From: Emydura subglobosa | Lineage: Eukaryota > Chordata > Testudines > Chelidae | NCBI GenBank assembly: GCA_007922225.1 | Contig: ML679941.1 | Location: 59,925,079 to 59,989,078, forward strand | DNA length: 64,000 nt | Direction of reading: 5' to 3' | Part shown: positions 21,305 through 34,270 of the stretch, piece after piece | How the letters are laid out: the number at the start of each line of letters is the position of its first letter | How positions within the stretch are numbered: position 1 is the stretch's first letter | Translations under genes and position numbers: made by a program | The notes under the pieces: model-generated | The model's database searches: none | What the model saw: only the letters and a program-made list of their open reading frames with translations | Told to the model about the DNA's origin: nothing

Positions 21305-23447
21305 ACAGAAAGCAGAAAGTTGACTCCCTTTAGTTTATTTCTTCAGCATGAACTAAATGGAACAGTACAGCTCTTCTTTAGGAGTGGTAATTAAGGAAAT
21401 GAGAAATATAATTCATCCCTTTTTCCTTAGAAAATGCAACTTGAGCTTTTAAGAGACTGTTGCACTCTTTTGTCAGAATATTTATGTTTAAAGCTGGTTA
21501 TCTGGATTTTATAAACTAGTAAGTCTGTTTCTTGTAATAGGCTTTGGTGAATGGTGGGTTATTCATCAGTGCATGCTGCAAACAGTCACAGGAGCAGTAA
21601 AACCTAATGTCCTAACAAAGGGTTTCACAACCAGCTGCCACCTGATTTTGACACTTGAAAAAGGAGACACTGAACAGAAGTAATGTTCAAAAACTGTATT
21701 GTACAATCACCACTGGAGAACCCAAAGGATAATAAAGAATAAAACAGTAGCATCAAAAGGTAACCTTTTTTTTTTCCAAGTGTAAATATATACATATTTA
21801 GAAAATGCTTTTGGGTTCTTCAGTTGTAAGAGAAATCTTAACAGCTTTGCAGGTCTGAAACTATGGTACTAAAAATAATTGTTTTCTATCTCTGAGTTTT
21901 TTCCAAAATCCATACATTATAAAGCACACAGGTATCTACACATGTTTTGGGGTCATATTCTAACAACCCTGCTTTTAGCTGTTCATTTTTTTAAACTTGC
22001 AGTTTCTATTGGAAAAAAAAATAACTATGATGTTGCTGCCAACAATTTGAGTTTTAAAGTTATTTAATCTGATTATCTAAGGTTGAGACAAGATTATCAC
22101 ATCATTATTCAGTATTACATCAGGTGTAATCAGAAAATAAGTTGGAAACTGTTAGACAGCTGGCATGATAGGCACAATTTATTAGGAGGGGAGGATTGGA
22201 GACTGTAATTTATCATTTCTGTTAAAGGAAATGGTTTCTTAAAAATCCCTTTTCTTGTACATACCGTACCATAATAAATAATTCTGGTAATGATAAGAAA
22301 TAAGTATTCATATTACTCATGACCTCATATTACTCATGAGTAGCTCATTTTGACAAACAAATTATGCCTTTCCCAGGTCTGCTACAGAAACTTGTGAAAA
22401 GCTGTTGGTTTCATCAAACTGATAAAAGACAAAGTTCAAAACTGGTCATATCCTGCCTTAGAAGTAGATCAAAATTTGGTTTAAGATGGAAGTGGTAGGT
22501 GAGATATTTAACTTAAAAACAGATGGATTTTGGTTTTGCAAAGAGAAGATTCTTTTTTTTATTAATTATTTAGGGTCTCACAAATTAGCTTATTGCTATA
22601 AAATGATCAATAAACGAACCATTATTAGGTACAGACAATAATTTTAAAATAGAATTATGTTTAAAATGTCATTAGTGAGGTTGTCTTTTTGAAGATTGTT
22701 TGTTTTTTTTTTTAAAAAAGTTGTTTCACTGTTGTTTCAGTGTGTTTTAAATGGAGCCCATCTGCCTGAACTAGAAGCCGAATGTGGCTTCAAAACTTCT
22801 GGTTTCATAAAAGGACATAAAATGTAGGAAGTGTTCTTCTATACATCTTTGGTGATTCCTTGGGAAGCTGAAATGTCTTATGGCAATTTTCATAGCATTC
22901 TGTTCACATTTTCCCCTGATTAAAATAGGCTTTAATGTCCAAGGCTGTGTTTGCTGTTGTTTAATGAGACAAATGTAAGTTGGCTGCTATGTTTTGCTGA
23001 CACGTTCATGTACGTACTAGTAGCTGACTTATTCCTCTGTAAAGAGAAAAAATATAGTGTGTTAAGGATATGAGTATTAAACTCCTTATGTAAATTCTGT
23101 TCTAAAACATTAATTAAAAAGTGCTACACGGATCCTGCACTTTAATACATCTAAATTTGCAGGAATAATAGAAAGCTAGTCTGAGATACTCTTTTTCAAG
23201 ATAAGATATTGAACAATTCAGACTATGCATTGTTAAAAAATTGTAGGTTTGATGAAAACCTTTCATAAGGAGTGAAGTACCAAAGAAAATTGACAATAAG
23301 ATTTTGAGCAGACCCAAGTGTTCCAGATAATTTCTTTAAATAATACTTTTTTCCCCTGAGGCTACTTTCTTGACACTGAGATTCTTTATAAAATGGGAAT
23401 AACATTACTTTCTCAATACCTTAATCTCAGTCAAGAAACAACAAAAG

Positions 23448-23471
23448 GAGAGAGAGAGAGAGAGAGAGAGG
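23448..23471. repeat. (GA)n microsatellite
   Basis: Twelve uninterrupted GA units, followed by a degenerate GA/GT stretch to about 23488. Confidence 0.9.
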
Positions 23472-24285
23472 AATGTGAGAGAGAGGGGCGGAAAATACTG
23501 GTGATCAGTTTAGTTATGTTGGTAGCTGTGTAGACAGAGGAATATTTGAACCGTAAAGAAAAAAGATACGGTTCTTCAGTCTTCCTTGTTCATTATTAGA
23601 GTGAGAGATGGAAAGCTAAAAAATAATATAAATGAAACATTAGAAAAGATTCAATGAAATCCTAGACACCAGATTCTGCTATGAAAAAGCTGGCTCATAT
23701 ATGGTAATCTACAGTTCCAAAGCTGCTGTTTTTAATTTGCAGGAGGACACTCTAAAGTTATTTGATAGAAACTGGTACATAGAAACCTCCAGGTGATCTG
23801 CCTTCATGCTGTGTGTAGTAGGATTGGTTACATACCAATCGAACACATGTATGGTCACCTGGAATTTTAATGAAGCACAAATAGAGAGAGGAACTAGAAT
23901 CTCCAAAACATCCAGAGTGACTCTTGCAAAAGGATTAAGGTTCTTGTGCTCAACTTGAAGGTCTTTCACAGTACTTTCCGTTCCTGCTCATCTGCTCTTG
24001 TCTCTGCTGCACCTTCTGCCTGCTTTGTGATGGCAGTGCCAGTCTGGGATGGCTACTCATCTGCTTCTCCGACAACCTTCTTCACACCTCCGTCTGTGCT
24101 GATTCCTAGGCGTGGACAGTATCTCTGAACTGACCCATAAAACTACTACCCTTTTCTCCATCAGATCTTTTCACAATACACTGTACATTCACAGTGCATA
24201 CAAAAATTTGGTCAATTACTGATAGTTAGATGGGCGGCGGGGGGGACAGCCAAAAAGAGTGGATGTGTATTTATTCAACCCTCCT

Positions 24286-24287
<2 letters not shown>

Positions 24288-24325
<38 letters not shown>

Positions 24326-24660
24326 ATCTATCTATTACATTTTACATATATATTTTACATATATATGTGTATATATATATATATATTCACTATACACTAT
24401 ATACACATTATATACATTTTACATGAATACATTTTACACATATAGGTACATGTGTGTGTGTGTGTGTGTGTGCATATATATATATCTATATATATATCTA
24501 TACATACACACTATATGCTATAGACACACACACACATATATATATATACACACTATATACTATAGTATATATAGATACTAGCAATATACATACACACCTT
24601 TTACATATCTATCTATCTATCTATCTATCTATGTAAAAGGTGTGTATGTGTATTGCTAGA
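24288..24660. repeat. Microsatellite cluster: A tract, AT/ACAT, GT, ATCT
   Basis: A homopolymer A run (about 35 bases) is followed by ATCT units, TATA/ACATAT stretches, a GT run near 24449-24471 and further TATA/ACAC. It ends in the hairpin described at 24578-24659. The area is likely very unstable and hard to assemble. Confidence 0.88.
24578..24659. repeat. 29-bp inverted repeat with (ATCT)6 loop
   Basis: Left arm 24578-24606 and right arm 24631-24659 are reverse complements with one mismatch in 29. The 24-base loop (24607-24630) is six ATCT units. Could form a cruciform or RNA hairpin. Confidence 0.95.
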
Positions 24661-25622
24661 GTATCTCTGTCACCCACCTTTTGAATGTTGCCTCTTTTTT
24701 TAGATTGTAGGTTCACTGTGTTCCTGGATGTGGACAATGTGTAGCACATAGCCAAAATACAAATAATAATAAAGGGCGTACATGTTACCAATCTACTGCA
24801 TTTCGTAGCAGAAATGAAAAAAGGCCAGACATTAGGAACAAACGCAGTAGAGGTGTAAACTTAAATTCTGAATTAGAAGGAAAGAAGATTGCAACCGCCT
24901 TTGTGGAAGGATTATTGATTGCAGTTTTGATATGTTATGTCTTGGGGATTGTGAACTCTTTTGTCCAATTCACATTCTCTAGAAGTGTGGACAATGTACT
25001 GAAAATGGGGTTAAATCCAATAAAACGCTTGATCTCTCCAGTTGGACAGCAAACTACATTTGATTAAACCTATTTGCATATCATTTTCTCAAATAGAATT
25101 GTTTTATTTTAAATGTTGGGTTGGGAGAATTTTGATTAAGAAATATAAAGAACTTCTTTAATAATTGTACTCTTGTCCCCTATACCTCTCACAAGTCTTT
25201 GTAGTGATTTTAAGCAGACAGAGTATATTGATTTCATATTCATTGCAGATCATTTGAGCTCTTTAGGGCTGTATTGCATTAGAAATTCTGCTTCTGTTTG
25301 TGTTCATATATACATGACTAATTGTGGGTAGCATTAGAGACAGATATGTAATACAGTGTTAAGAACAATCGACTACCATGTTTGCAAACCTTCAGTAATG
25401 CAGACGTCACATAACAAGCAACAATGACTGATAATTAAGCAATAATTGCAGTAACAATGCAAATAAGCAATAGTGATACCCTAATATGATGCTTGAATAC
25501 ATATATGCACATGTATATATACACATATCTATATGTGCATATAGACACACATAAAATATGCACACCTACTTATAGAAAAGTGAAAGTCTAACTATGGTGT
25601 TTTCACTTCTTTTTTTTTACAG

Positions 25623-25806
25623 AAATAAGGAATGGAAATTTGAAAGCCATTTTAGGGCTGTTTTTCAGTTTGTCTCGGTACAAACAGCAGCAGCATCATC
25701 AGCAACAATACTACCAATCTTTGGTAGAGCTACAACAGCACGTCTCTCATTCTTCACCTCCAGCTGAAATCAGCCAATCCAAAACACAGCAAGATATGCA
25801 GTCCAG
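25623..25806 (+). CDS. NAV3: NAV3 exon: end of CH domain and Q/H-rich linker
   Basis: A 184-base exon with acceptor TTTACAG and donor AG-GTAGG. It starts in phase 1, completing Glu with the previous exon, and reads IRNGNLKAILGLFFSLSRYK, the last helix of the CH domain, then QQQHHQQQYYQSLVELQQ, a Q/H-rich stretch, and SKTQQDMQS. It ends in phase 2 with AG. Compared with the human protein as I remember it, the HVSHSSPPAEISQ part differs in several residues, as expected of a linker. The CH part is nearly unchanged. CH domains of this single type are associated with the cytoskeleton, but actin binding by NAV3 is not shown here. Confidence 0.97.
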
Positions 25807-27389
25807 GTAGGTCTAAATATTTTCCCAGATAAAAGGACCTTTTTGTTTGTCTGTTTACAAAAAGGCCTCGAGCTCGCTCTGTTTGAGCAGAAATTTATAG
25901 AGGGTCAAGACCAGTAAAATCTTGTCACTAACGAACTATTTAAAAGCCTTCAGCATTTTAGTTAGCTGTTATTTTGATATACATGTGTGTACAATAGATA
26001 TTTGAAGTGCCGAGGTGGTTTAGCAATTGTATTCCTTTGAAGCAGAGCTGGATGAACAATAAATGTTTATCACCAATGTTTGGTTGAATTTTTTAATGTT
26101 TTTTGACTGTGTTCATGAACTTTTGTGTTTGCAGTCCACAAATGTTCTAGAAAATGACTTTACTGGCCTGGGTGTTACAGAAAACAGCATATTATAAGTG
26201 AATATTAGAAAATATCCATGGAATGCAAATTATGCATTTGTTCACAGGAGTATCTCACCAAAAACATAATTCTTAGCGTTAAACTCATCCACTCAGGGAA
26301 AAGAAGCAATACCGACTCATATGTGTGCCTAATCAAAACCAGCTAGCACACCTCATATATAGCATATTGACCACTTGCAATGAATTTTACATGCCTAGTC
26401 TCCACAGCAAGAGTCATTTGCCCAAATTATTCAGTGAATAATTTCAAATAATGAACAAACTAGAAAAAATATTAACCTATTGGACGACAGTTCACAATAA
26501 ATGAACAAGCTTCCTAATGCTTTATTTTCTGTGAATTATTTACGCAGTTCTACATGAGGAGTTTAAAAGAAAAAAAAGCGGAAAGGGCCAGAAGGCTTTT
26601 CACAATGGGTTTGGTTTATGTGTTAGCTATTGAAACCCATTGAATTCACAGTGGTGGAATTTTTAGCTGTTGCATTCCGTTGGCTCCACAGTGAAGCTGA
26701 AAAAAATATTATGAAAGGGCAGTTGCCTATTGGCCATAACACAGGAACTATTTTTTAAACATAAATATCTCCTTCATTTGAAAACACATTAACATCATTG
26801 ACTTTATTGGAAAAAAAGTAAAAGATAATACAGACAACACATACATAAACTTATTTGAACTGCAGCCTTTAGAGCAGAGCATTAATCTTGTAAATGTTCA
26901 GTTTTGTTTTGTTTCATCTGTTTGTTTGTTGTTTAAATGATACTTGTTTAATACATGAACAGTGGCGACCGGAAAAATGTGATATGTTTCACTCAATACT
27001 AGACTGTAGAATTTTCAGACTGCACTAAAAATGTTTTGGTGCTTGTATTCATTCTTAAACTGCTTTGTTCCTACTACATTAATGTTTAGGATAAATGTGT
27101 TTTCTCATCTGCTGAGAAATTGTTTACCAAATTTCAGCTCGGGGGGAAATTTTTGCCTTGAAATTACGAATGCAGTAAAAGTAAGTTTACAGAGGAAGCG
27201 CTGGTTGGGGCATTTTAACTATCTTATCTCATTTGAGAGGATAAGAAAATTCAGAAATATATTGTTTAGACTTGCCTTGGATATCAGGGTCACAGCGTTA
27301 TTAATTATTATTTTTTTGCCTTCCACTGAAAATTAAACTGTATGTGAGTTTTTTTCTTGTAGAGCTCTAGTTTAAACACAAGACTGATC

Positions 27390-27470
27390 TTGAAAGACGC
27401 TGAGCACTCTCAAGTCCCACAGAAATCACCTGATAGTTGAAGGTGCTCAACACCTCACAAGAGGCAGTAA
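27390..27470. repeat. Small palindromic repeat (CTGAGCAC-arm type)
   Basis: Left arm GAAAGACGCTGAGCACTCTC, right arm GAAGGTGCTCAACACCTC; centre degraded. Related to 19509-19594. Confidence 0.6.
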
Positions 27471-28751
27471 GCATTTTGCAATATTGGGCCCTATCTACCT
27501 TTGCTTTTCACAAAATAAAGACTGCTCTTTTCAATTTCGCCTTTCCCTTGTGCTGGAAGTGACTTTAAATGAGGTTCCCCATGTACTCAGTATTCAGAAT
27601 GCTGACACATAGGAAATAAACCTTTGCTGTTAATACACTTTAAACCTAGTAAAATAAAAGAATGGAAAGGTTTATTATAAAGCAAGTTGTCAGGAATAGA
27701 CAGCAGCATGACTATATTCTCTCCTCTGCTTCACCACCACCTTACATGTAGCATATACATTTTTGATTGTCTGAGAGATTTTGAAGGGAAAGTCATAATT
27801 TTATCAAGGATTTGGAAACCAGTTATTTCATTCTGTTATCCTAGCCTTTGCTCAGTAGCAGCAGGCAAAGGGTTAATTTTAAAAAGGTTGCCTTTCATTA
27901 GTAGTCATCCAAGATCTCATAGCTTTTTGACCATCTTCCTATGCTTCTCTTCTTCATTGCTACAGCTTGAACTGCCTCATTGTATTTTTTGGAGTACTGG
28001 AATTTTGCTGTGGTCCCATATGGCCACCAGAGTCACCACATGATGCTAGTCTTTCTAGTTTTGTCTCTCTTAACCTGTAAACCTAGAGATTACATAGATT
28101 AGGGGAAGCAAGAGGGATGTAATCACTCATCTTTGTGTCTTGATAATCCCTTCCATTTCTTTACAGATATCACAGATCCACATGTGGAGTGCAGGTTCAT
28201 CTAAAAGCTAGAAGAGTATTAGTGTACTTACTAGATCTCTTACAGGTTTAAGAGAATTTTCTGAAGACCAAATAATTTGATCAGTCTACTTTGTTTAGAA
28301 TTTTCTCCATTCTATCCCTTTTTTTGCATACTTTCTTCCTGGCTGCTCCTTTAATGGCATATGTACTAAATGTGGATATATCAATGACTTTCTCATGAAG
28401 TGTCCATTGTGTCCATCTTGTTTTCTGGCTGGAGTGGAAGGAAGTGGAAGTGCTGGTTGGTAGGAGTGTGTAAATGAGATTAGGAGTTTTGGATTTCTCC
28501 TGTGGAGATGTGTCCTGGATTTCAGAAAAGGGAGTATTCAAAGTGGAGGATCAAAACATGGTTACAAAAAGTGCAAAAATCCTCCCCTTGGTTCTGTTGA
28601 CTATGTTTAAGTATGCCTTATTATGTTGAAAGCCATGATTATGATATTTTCAGAGCCCTGATTTCTGCTGCCTATTGAAGGATAAGAGGTAGACGAGTTG
28701 AAGCCAGTTTAGCTAGAAGTCCTCTCCAGATCAGGGGTCACCACTTCACTT

Positions 28752-29030
28752 AGGGTATGTCTACACTGCAATTAAAAACCTGTAGCTGGCCTGCACCTAC
28801 TGACTCAGGCTTGCAGGGGTTGGGCTAAGAGGCTGTTTCATTGCAGTGTAGACATTCAGGCTTGGGCTGGAGCCCAGGCTCTAAAACCCTGCTAAGTGCG
28901 AGGGTCCCAGAGTTTGGGCTGCAGTTCATGCCCAAACATCTACATCTCAGTTAAACAGCCCTTTAGCCCAAGCCCGAGTCAGCTGGCACAGGCCTGCTGC
29001 GGGAGTCTAAATATAACATAGACAAACCCT
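28752..29030. mobile_element. Palindromic Harbinger-type MITE
   Basis: Left end AGGGTATGTCTACACTGCAA, right end ACATAGACAAACCCT (imperfect inverse). The interior is a long palindrome: blocks such as GGCTTGGGCTGGAGCCC and TTAGCCCAAGCCCGAGTC recur in inverted form, and a second GCAGTGTAGACATTC terminus-like motif sits inside at about 28843. No coding content. The terminus matches the full Harbinger copy at 9171. Confidence 0.85.
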
Positions 29031-29788
29031 TCGTGTCCTGGACCTGAGTTCCTATTGGCTGTATTGCTTCATTCCTTTACTACATCTGTTCACGGTTGAT
29101 TGCATTTCCCTTATATCAGTGTATGCCATGCTGAGCTAGTATAAATCTGTATAGTTTTCTGTATAGAATTCTGTTGTTATATTCACACTTATAGAAGTTT
29201 GATCTAATTCTCCTTGAGGTCACCTGCGATCCCATCCATCTCTTGCACCTTTGCTGAAGGGGATAACTTTACAACATCTCCCAATGCTTTGCAGTATAGG
29301 TTTTAGTGACCAAGATTCAGGCATTTGGTTCTGAATGTTTTCTAGATGAAAGATTATCTTTACTATTTCCCTTCATATACTTGCCACTCTCTTTTTTCTG
29401 CTGGTAGTTTAGGGAATTATATAGCATACAAGAATTGAAATCATGGGAAAGTCTAGTATAATTATTGAAGTTAACATTTTTCTTTTGCTGTTGTTATGGA
29501 GCAACAACAGGAGACTGTCATATAATTATGAGCTTCTAGTACTGACAAAAAATTGGTGCTCTAGAAAAATCTGCATGGAGAAATATATGTAAATATGCAT
29601 GTGAAATATCTACATCACACAGAGCAACCCTTTATTTGGGTAGCCATGATTTTTTATTCTAGATATATTTTGTTATTTTTTTCATCAAAAGCAAATAATT
29701 TGAAGTGTTTTCTCAAACAATTTTGGGGTTTTCATCTACAAATAACTGACTGGAAGCTTCCATCACACCCTTTAAGTTTCTTCCAGAC

Positions 29789-29850
29789 TTAATCCAAGGT
29801 CCATTGACATTAATGGAAAGATTTCTGTTGATTTCAGTGGGATCAAATCC
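29789..29850. repeat. Small palindromic repeat with shared core
   Basis: AATCCAAGGTCCATTGACAT and GATTTCAGTGGGATCAAATC form the two diverged arms. A second short inverted pair, AAAACTTCCA and TGGAAGTTTT, follows at 29870-29898. Confidence 0.55.
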
Positions 29851-31750
29851 TACATTCCTGTTCACCCAAAACTTCCATTAAAGTCTTTGGAAGTTTTGAG
29901 TGTGCAAATAAGGTAGTATCAGGCCCATTGAGTTAGATGTTGCTTGGCAAGAAGCTCAAGATGAATTAACATTAATGTTTCCACCTAACACAGAACCAAT
30001 GACATATTTTGACAAATAATTTTTTAATACAGGTACTTAAACTTATCTAGTTCATTAAATGGTAATAGTGTTTCAATAAAATGTAACATGTAAAGTCATC
30101 TTGCACTGTTCTTTTTTTCCGTGTTATCAGAAGAAATTATCCTACTTCAATAATCTATCTATTAGTGTTAATTAAATTGTACAGTTCTATCCCTCCATAC
30201 CTGATCTTAATCTTCAAGATGATTCTCATAAATATAAAGTATTGTCATAAGTCTTCCTTGCAGCTATTATTTGATTATTTTCTTGCTTAACCTGCTCCAA
30301 TTTCCACTGTATTTCCTTAAGAGTTCACATCTCTATGTAATGTTTAAAGCTCTGGAAAAGTCAATCAATTAGAAAACCTAAGGTTAGCAAATTATTCATG
30401 GCAATATTAGGGACATGTTCATAATATTTTTGTCTATAACAAATGTATGCAATCCATATAGTCTATTAATTGGTGCTTGTGACCCATTTTTACCCAGGGA
30501 AAATTCCCATTGATTTTTGGATAAGGACTATAGGAATGGTCATTAGTGTGACAAAAGCAGGATAACTAATCCACTCCAGGGATAATTTATAAATAATAGT
30601 TTATATAAGCCTTCAAATTCATTATGAACATATCTCTTCTTATATGTGGGTTAATGGCAATGCAACACACTTTCTATGTTACTTCTTTGTATATTTTGTT
30701 CACCAACAGCACCTACTCAAGTTCACTGTGAAATATTCTATTATTAATGGACAGTATAAATTCTACATTTAAATGTATTTTTGTGTATATGTAAACCCAA
30801 CAAAATGTGTACACTGCACAAGGGATATGCTTTATATAGATTATTTTTAAATGTTAACATCAACACTTAATTTTCATTGTGTAGTTTGGAGCTTTGAAAA
30901 TGTCTTTTATTATGATTGCAGTTCCTCTATTGATGTTTATTGCTCTGAGGGGGATTATCTTGCTACTTGCTTCTGTCTGGTTAGTCTTTTTCCCAGCCAC
31001 ATACACCTCAACTGCCTGTTTAACCTAGTGGTGAGAGCATCTGAGTGCTGGTCTGTGTGTTTTAGTTGTATTGTAGTTTATGCTAAATTATACAAATATG
31101 TGATTCAAGCTAATTTCATTTGTTTTTAAAAATAGATTGCATTTTAAATAAAGTAATTAATTAATTAAAACAATTAAAACACATTGTCATGTGGTAGACA
31201 ATGTCCAGAATATTGACTCTTTAAGTCAAAGCAGTTAGATGTCTCTAAGTATTTTGTGGGTCAATTTCAAAGTGACATAACAGAAGTGTAGTAGAGACCC
31301 CAGGTTGGTGAGAAAAAGCATTTTGTGGCAGTAAGACACTGTATGGTACGAAGATTGCCTAGATTCATCTTGATTTAGCCTGAGATGAAAGAAAGTATTC
31401 AGCTATTACATGCGTTTCAGTAAAACACTTTGAAAAGTTAACTCTTTGCAGACAGTCTACTGCTAAATGTAGTCTAGATTATAAAAGCATTTTCAAAGAT
31501 TTTAATCAATGGGTGCCTAAAGTTAGATTCTTAAATCTTTATTGAAGCAACTGGTAGCTTCTATATGATTAATGTTTCCTTTGCTGTTTTATTTCCTTCA
31601 TCAATGAAACTATGGAAACTAATTTCCATTTAAAAAACGTGGACCTCACATGAAACAGTTATAAACATGGAAAGGGAAAACGTCACCAATAAGTTACATT
31701 GAGGATGATCAGGATATAATGATGGATATTGAAGCCAGTAGGAGTTTTGC

Positions 31751-31778
31751 CATTGAGTCAGTGGGGCTAGGATTTCAC
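31751..31778. repeat. Half of a GTGAAAT-type palindromic repeat
   Basis: CATTGAGTCAGTGGGGCTAG followed by GATTTCAC, the right half of the type seen at 20475; the left half is degraded. Confidence 0.55.
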
Positions 31779-31891
31779 GCTAGGAACCTAAGAGAGAGAC
31801 TCAAACTGCAAAATCCAAGTTTGATCCAGATTTCAAAGTTGAGGGTGTTTGGTTCAGGCCTTTCTATGATTGTCACTGGGCTTGAACCCAC

Positions 31892-31938
31892 TGATCCCAC
31901 TGAAGTCAAAGGAGTTTTGCTATCAACTTCAGTGGGAG
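31892..31938. repeat. Small palindromic repeat with shared core
   Basis: GATCCCACTGAAGTCAAAGG and CAACTTCAGTGGGA are inverted copies around GAGTTTTGCTAT; same core as the other small repeats. Confidence 0.7.
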
Positions 31939-33437
31939 AAAGTTTGGATTGTTTAGCCGCAGCAGAAAAGGAAATTAAGAACCTGATTGTCAGAAACAGA
32001 GGTACGAGAATGGATCTGAAACAACAAAAATTGCACTTTATAGAGAACCAACAAGACTGCACTTGCAATCGATACATTTCCCAGACCATCAAACATGTCA
32101 GCACTTACAGCCACCAATCTATAAATATGAAGGAGGCATCACTGCAGTAAATTCTGCCACTCCTGACGTAGCCATCTGGCTGGATCCATTTCAGGTGAAA
32201 TTATAGTTGCTGCTCTATAGCAGCCCATACAAAAAGAAGAAGAAAAAGAAGTAAGATTATTGTGAAGAAGCAAAAGTTCCAGCGGATGCTTGCAGTCAGA
32301 ATATTAAAGGGGTGGCAGGATCAGGTTTGCTCTGAGAGAGGCGATAATGTGCTCAATCCTGAAAAACCAGTTCAAGCCAAACTCCAAACAATGGGAATCA
32401 GGCTGGCATTAGTAGTGCAGGATTGTGCCCCCAAAATGAATATCAATTGGCCTCTAGAATTCTGGAGGCAGCAGTTAAGTTTCAAGTTAGATTAAGGAGG
32501 CGATGTCTTGGGCTGAGAATGGGGAGAGTTAAACAAATTTACAATAAGAGAAATTTCATTATCCAAAGAATAGTCAATTTATGAAAAAAATTATCAAAGA
32601 CAGAAATACCATTAAATATGAACAGTATTAAAAATTATTTAGACACCTAGTTAGAGGAAAAAATATGCAGTCAGTAATGAGCAGTAACTCAGTGGAAGTA
32701 ATGGATTTAGATGGGTTTTCTGACCTCCTTCCATACCAAAATTTCCTGCATGACTAACTATGAGACTTTGCAGCTACAGAACCTTAGATAGACATCTTGT
32801 GATTTAGTTATGATTCTGCTGCTGCTTTGAGCTTTGTCAAAATATATATATATCATGGTGCTGGTGGCCTTATTTATATATGTCAGTACAGATACATGAC
32901 AACAATGGTTCCATTATATTCGTTTACACCACATTTTGCTAGTGGATTCCATTATCACAGCAATACATTTAAAATTGCCTTAGTGTTGATCTTTCAACCA
33001 CCCAGATACTAAAATAAAACACATGTGGATGAAAGCAAAATTCTCTCTCATTTATGGATTAGGCAGTAGCTGGCTTCAGTGAGCTGTCAGCAAAATTCCA
33101 AAAGATGGACAAACTATTTTATCACGTACAGGAATGATGTGCACAGCTTGAGATCCAGATGGATTTTGTTAATTCGTTACATTAAAGGAGCACCCTGTTT
33201 TTTTAAGAGCGTAAACAAAGTTAGGTGGCTGATCTTTATAAGCAGTTACATATATAGCCAGTTCACTGAATTGAGTTTCATTTTGCTTCTTTCTCAGAAG
33301 TAGTAGAGGGAAAATGAAGCATGTTGCATTCACAACTTCTTATATGCTATACTATGCAGAGTACACAAATGTTAACGTAATGGCTATGATTATGAATTTA
33401 AACAGACCCAAATCTGAATACGAAAAGCCAGTTTCTA

Positions 33438-33487
33438 GTCTTAGTTACACCACAGTAAATTCAGAGTAAAGGCATTGACTTCAACGT
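33438..33487. repeat. Half copy of a GTGTAAAT-type palindromic repeat
   Basis: CTTAGTTACACCACAGTAAA and GGCATTGACTTCAACG correspond to one diverged arm and the core of the type seen at 21228-21304. Confidence 0.45.
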
Positions 33488-33999
33488 TCTTATAGGGCTA
33501 GATGTAACTTTACAGTCTGCCCAGAGTAAGTGGAGATACCTCACTGCAGCACCCCACGACTAAGCCAAAGAATTAATTGCGACACAGTGAGTCATGATTT
33601 CCCTCCACCTCTCCTGTGTCCGATTACGCACTCTGGAAAGGGCAGAGGCAAGGCTCTCCTCTCTCTCTGTCCCTTCCCCACCAACATGATCTCATTGGGG
33701 AGTATCAACTGTGTCACTCCTGCTTTCCCTCCACCCCACTATCAGTGTCCCTATACAAGCAGGTGTGACATTCACATAAGTTGGAACATTATTCACTCTT
33801 TCTCCCCTTTGTTGCCTGAGTAGACGCTATCACAATCTACCCCAAATGAATGGTTGTTCTTAGTAACATTAATATATACTGTATATATTTAAATCCATTT
33901 AGAATCCGGTGCAGAGTGTTTAATAAGTGGTGCATTTCTTTGTGAGCATATGATGCCAGTGCACTAAGATCTTTGCTAGCTGCTTGTTGAATTTCTCAT

Positions 34000-34270
34000 T
34001 GATCTTAAGATATTGGCTTTTAATCATTAATCTCCAGTTGGTCTGAGACCTTCCTACCTGAGGGATCAGCTCCCTCCCCATTCCATCCTGCTGCATTTGA
34101 GATCAATGAAGTCACCTGAGCTGGAGTCTTCTAGGCAGTTTAGATAGGGAGCTGCTTGGATGAACTCTCTGTGTGGGCCCCCTCATCTTTGGAATTTGCT
34201 CCTCCCATTGGCAGGGCCGGATTTAGGGGCAGGTAACCCAGGCAACTCCCAGGTTGGGAGACGTTTATTT
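34000..34270. other. GC-richer patch, possible unnamed repeat
   Basis: Contains CAGGGCCGGATTTAGGGGC, a wording I associate with interspersed sauropsid repeats, next to text with pyrimidine-rich blocks. There is no open frame of interest. I cannot assign a class. Confidence 0.35.

Larger units (their letters stand above)
18767..25622 (+). other. NAV3: NAV3 intron of 6856 bases
   Basis: GT at 18767 to AG at 25621-25622, preceded by a run of T. Contents: three small palindromic repeats (19509-19594, 20475-20545, 21228-21304), a possible old SINE or LINE remnant near 19848-19925, a GA run, a long cluster of A, AT, GT and ATCT microsatellites (24288-24660) with a strong hairpin, and many AT-rich stretches. 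No other exon was recognised. Confidence 0.8.

Noticed and set aside
24288..24660. CRISPR array or other spaced repeat
   Set aside because: The repeats are simple microsatellites without unique spacers, and the genome is vertebrate.
27031..27336. Plus-strand open frame of 101 codons
   Set aside because: AT-rich chance frame without flanking splice signals or recognisable similarity.
31719..32150. Plus-strand open frame of 143 codons in the 16.6-kb intron
   Set aside because: Begins within small palindromic repeats and shows no splice sites, codon pattern or similarity suggesting an exon.
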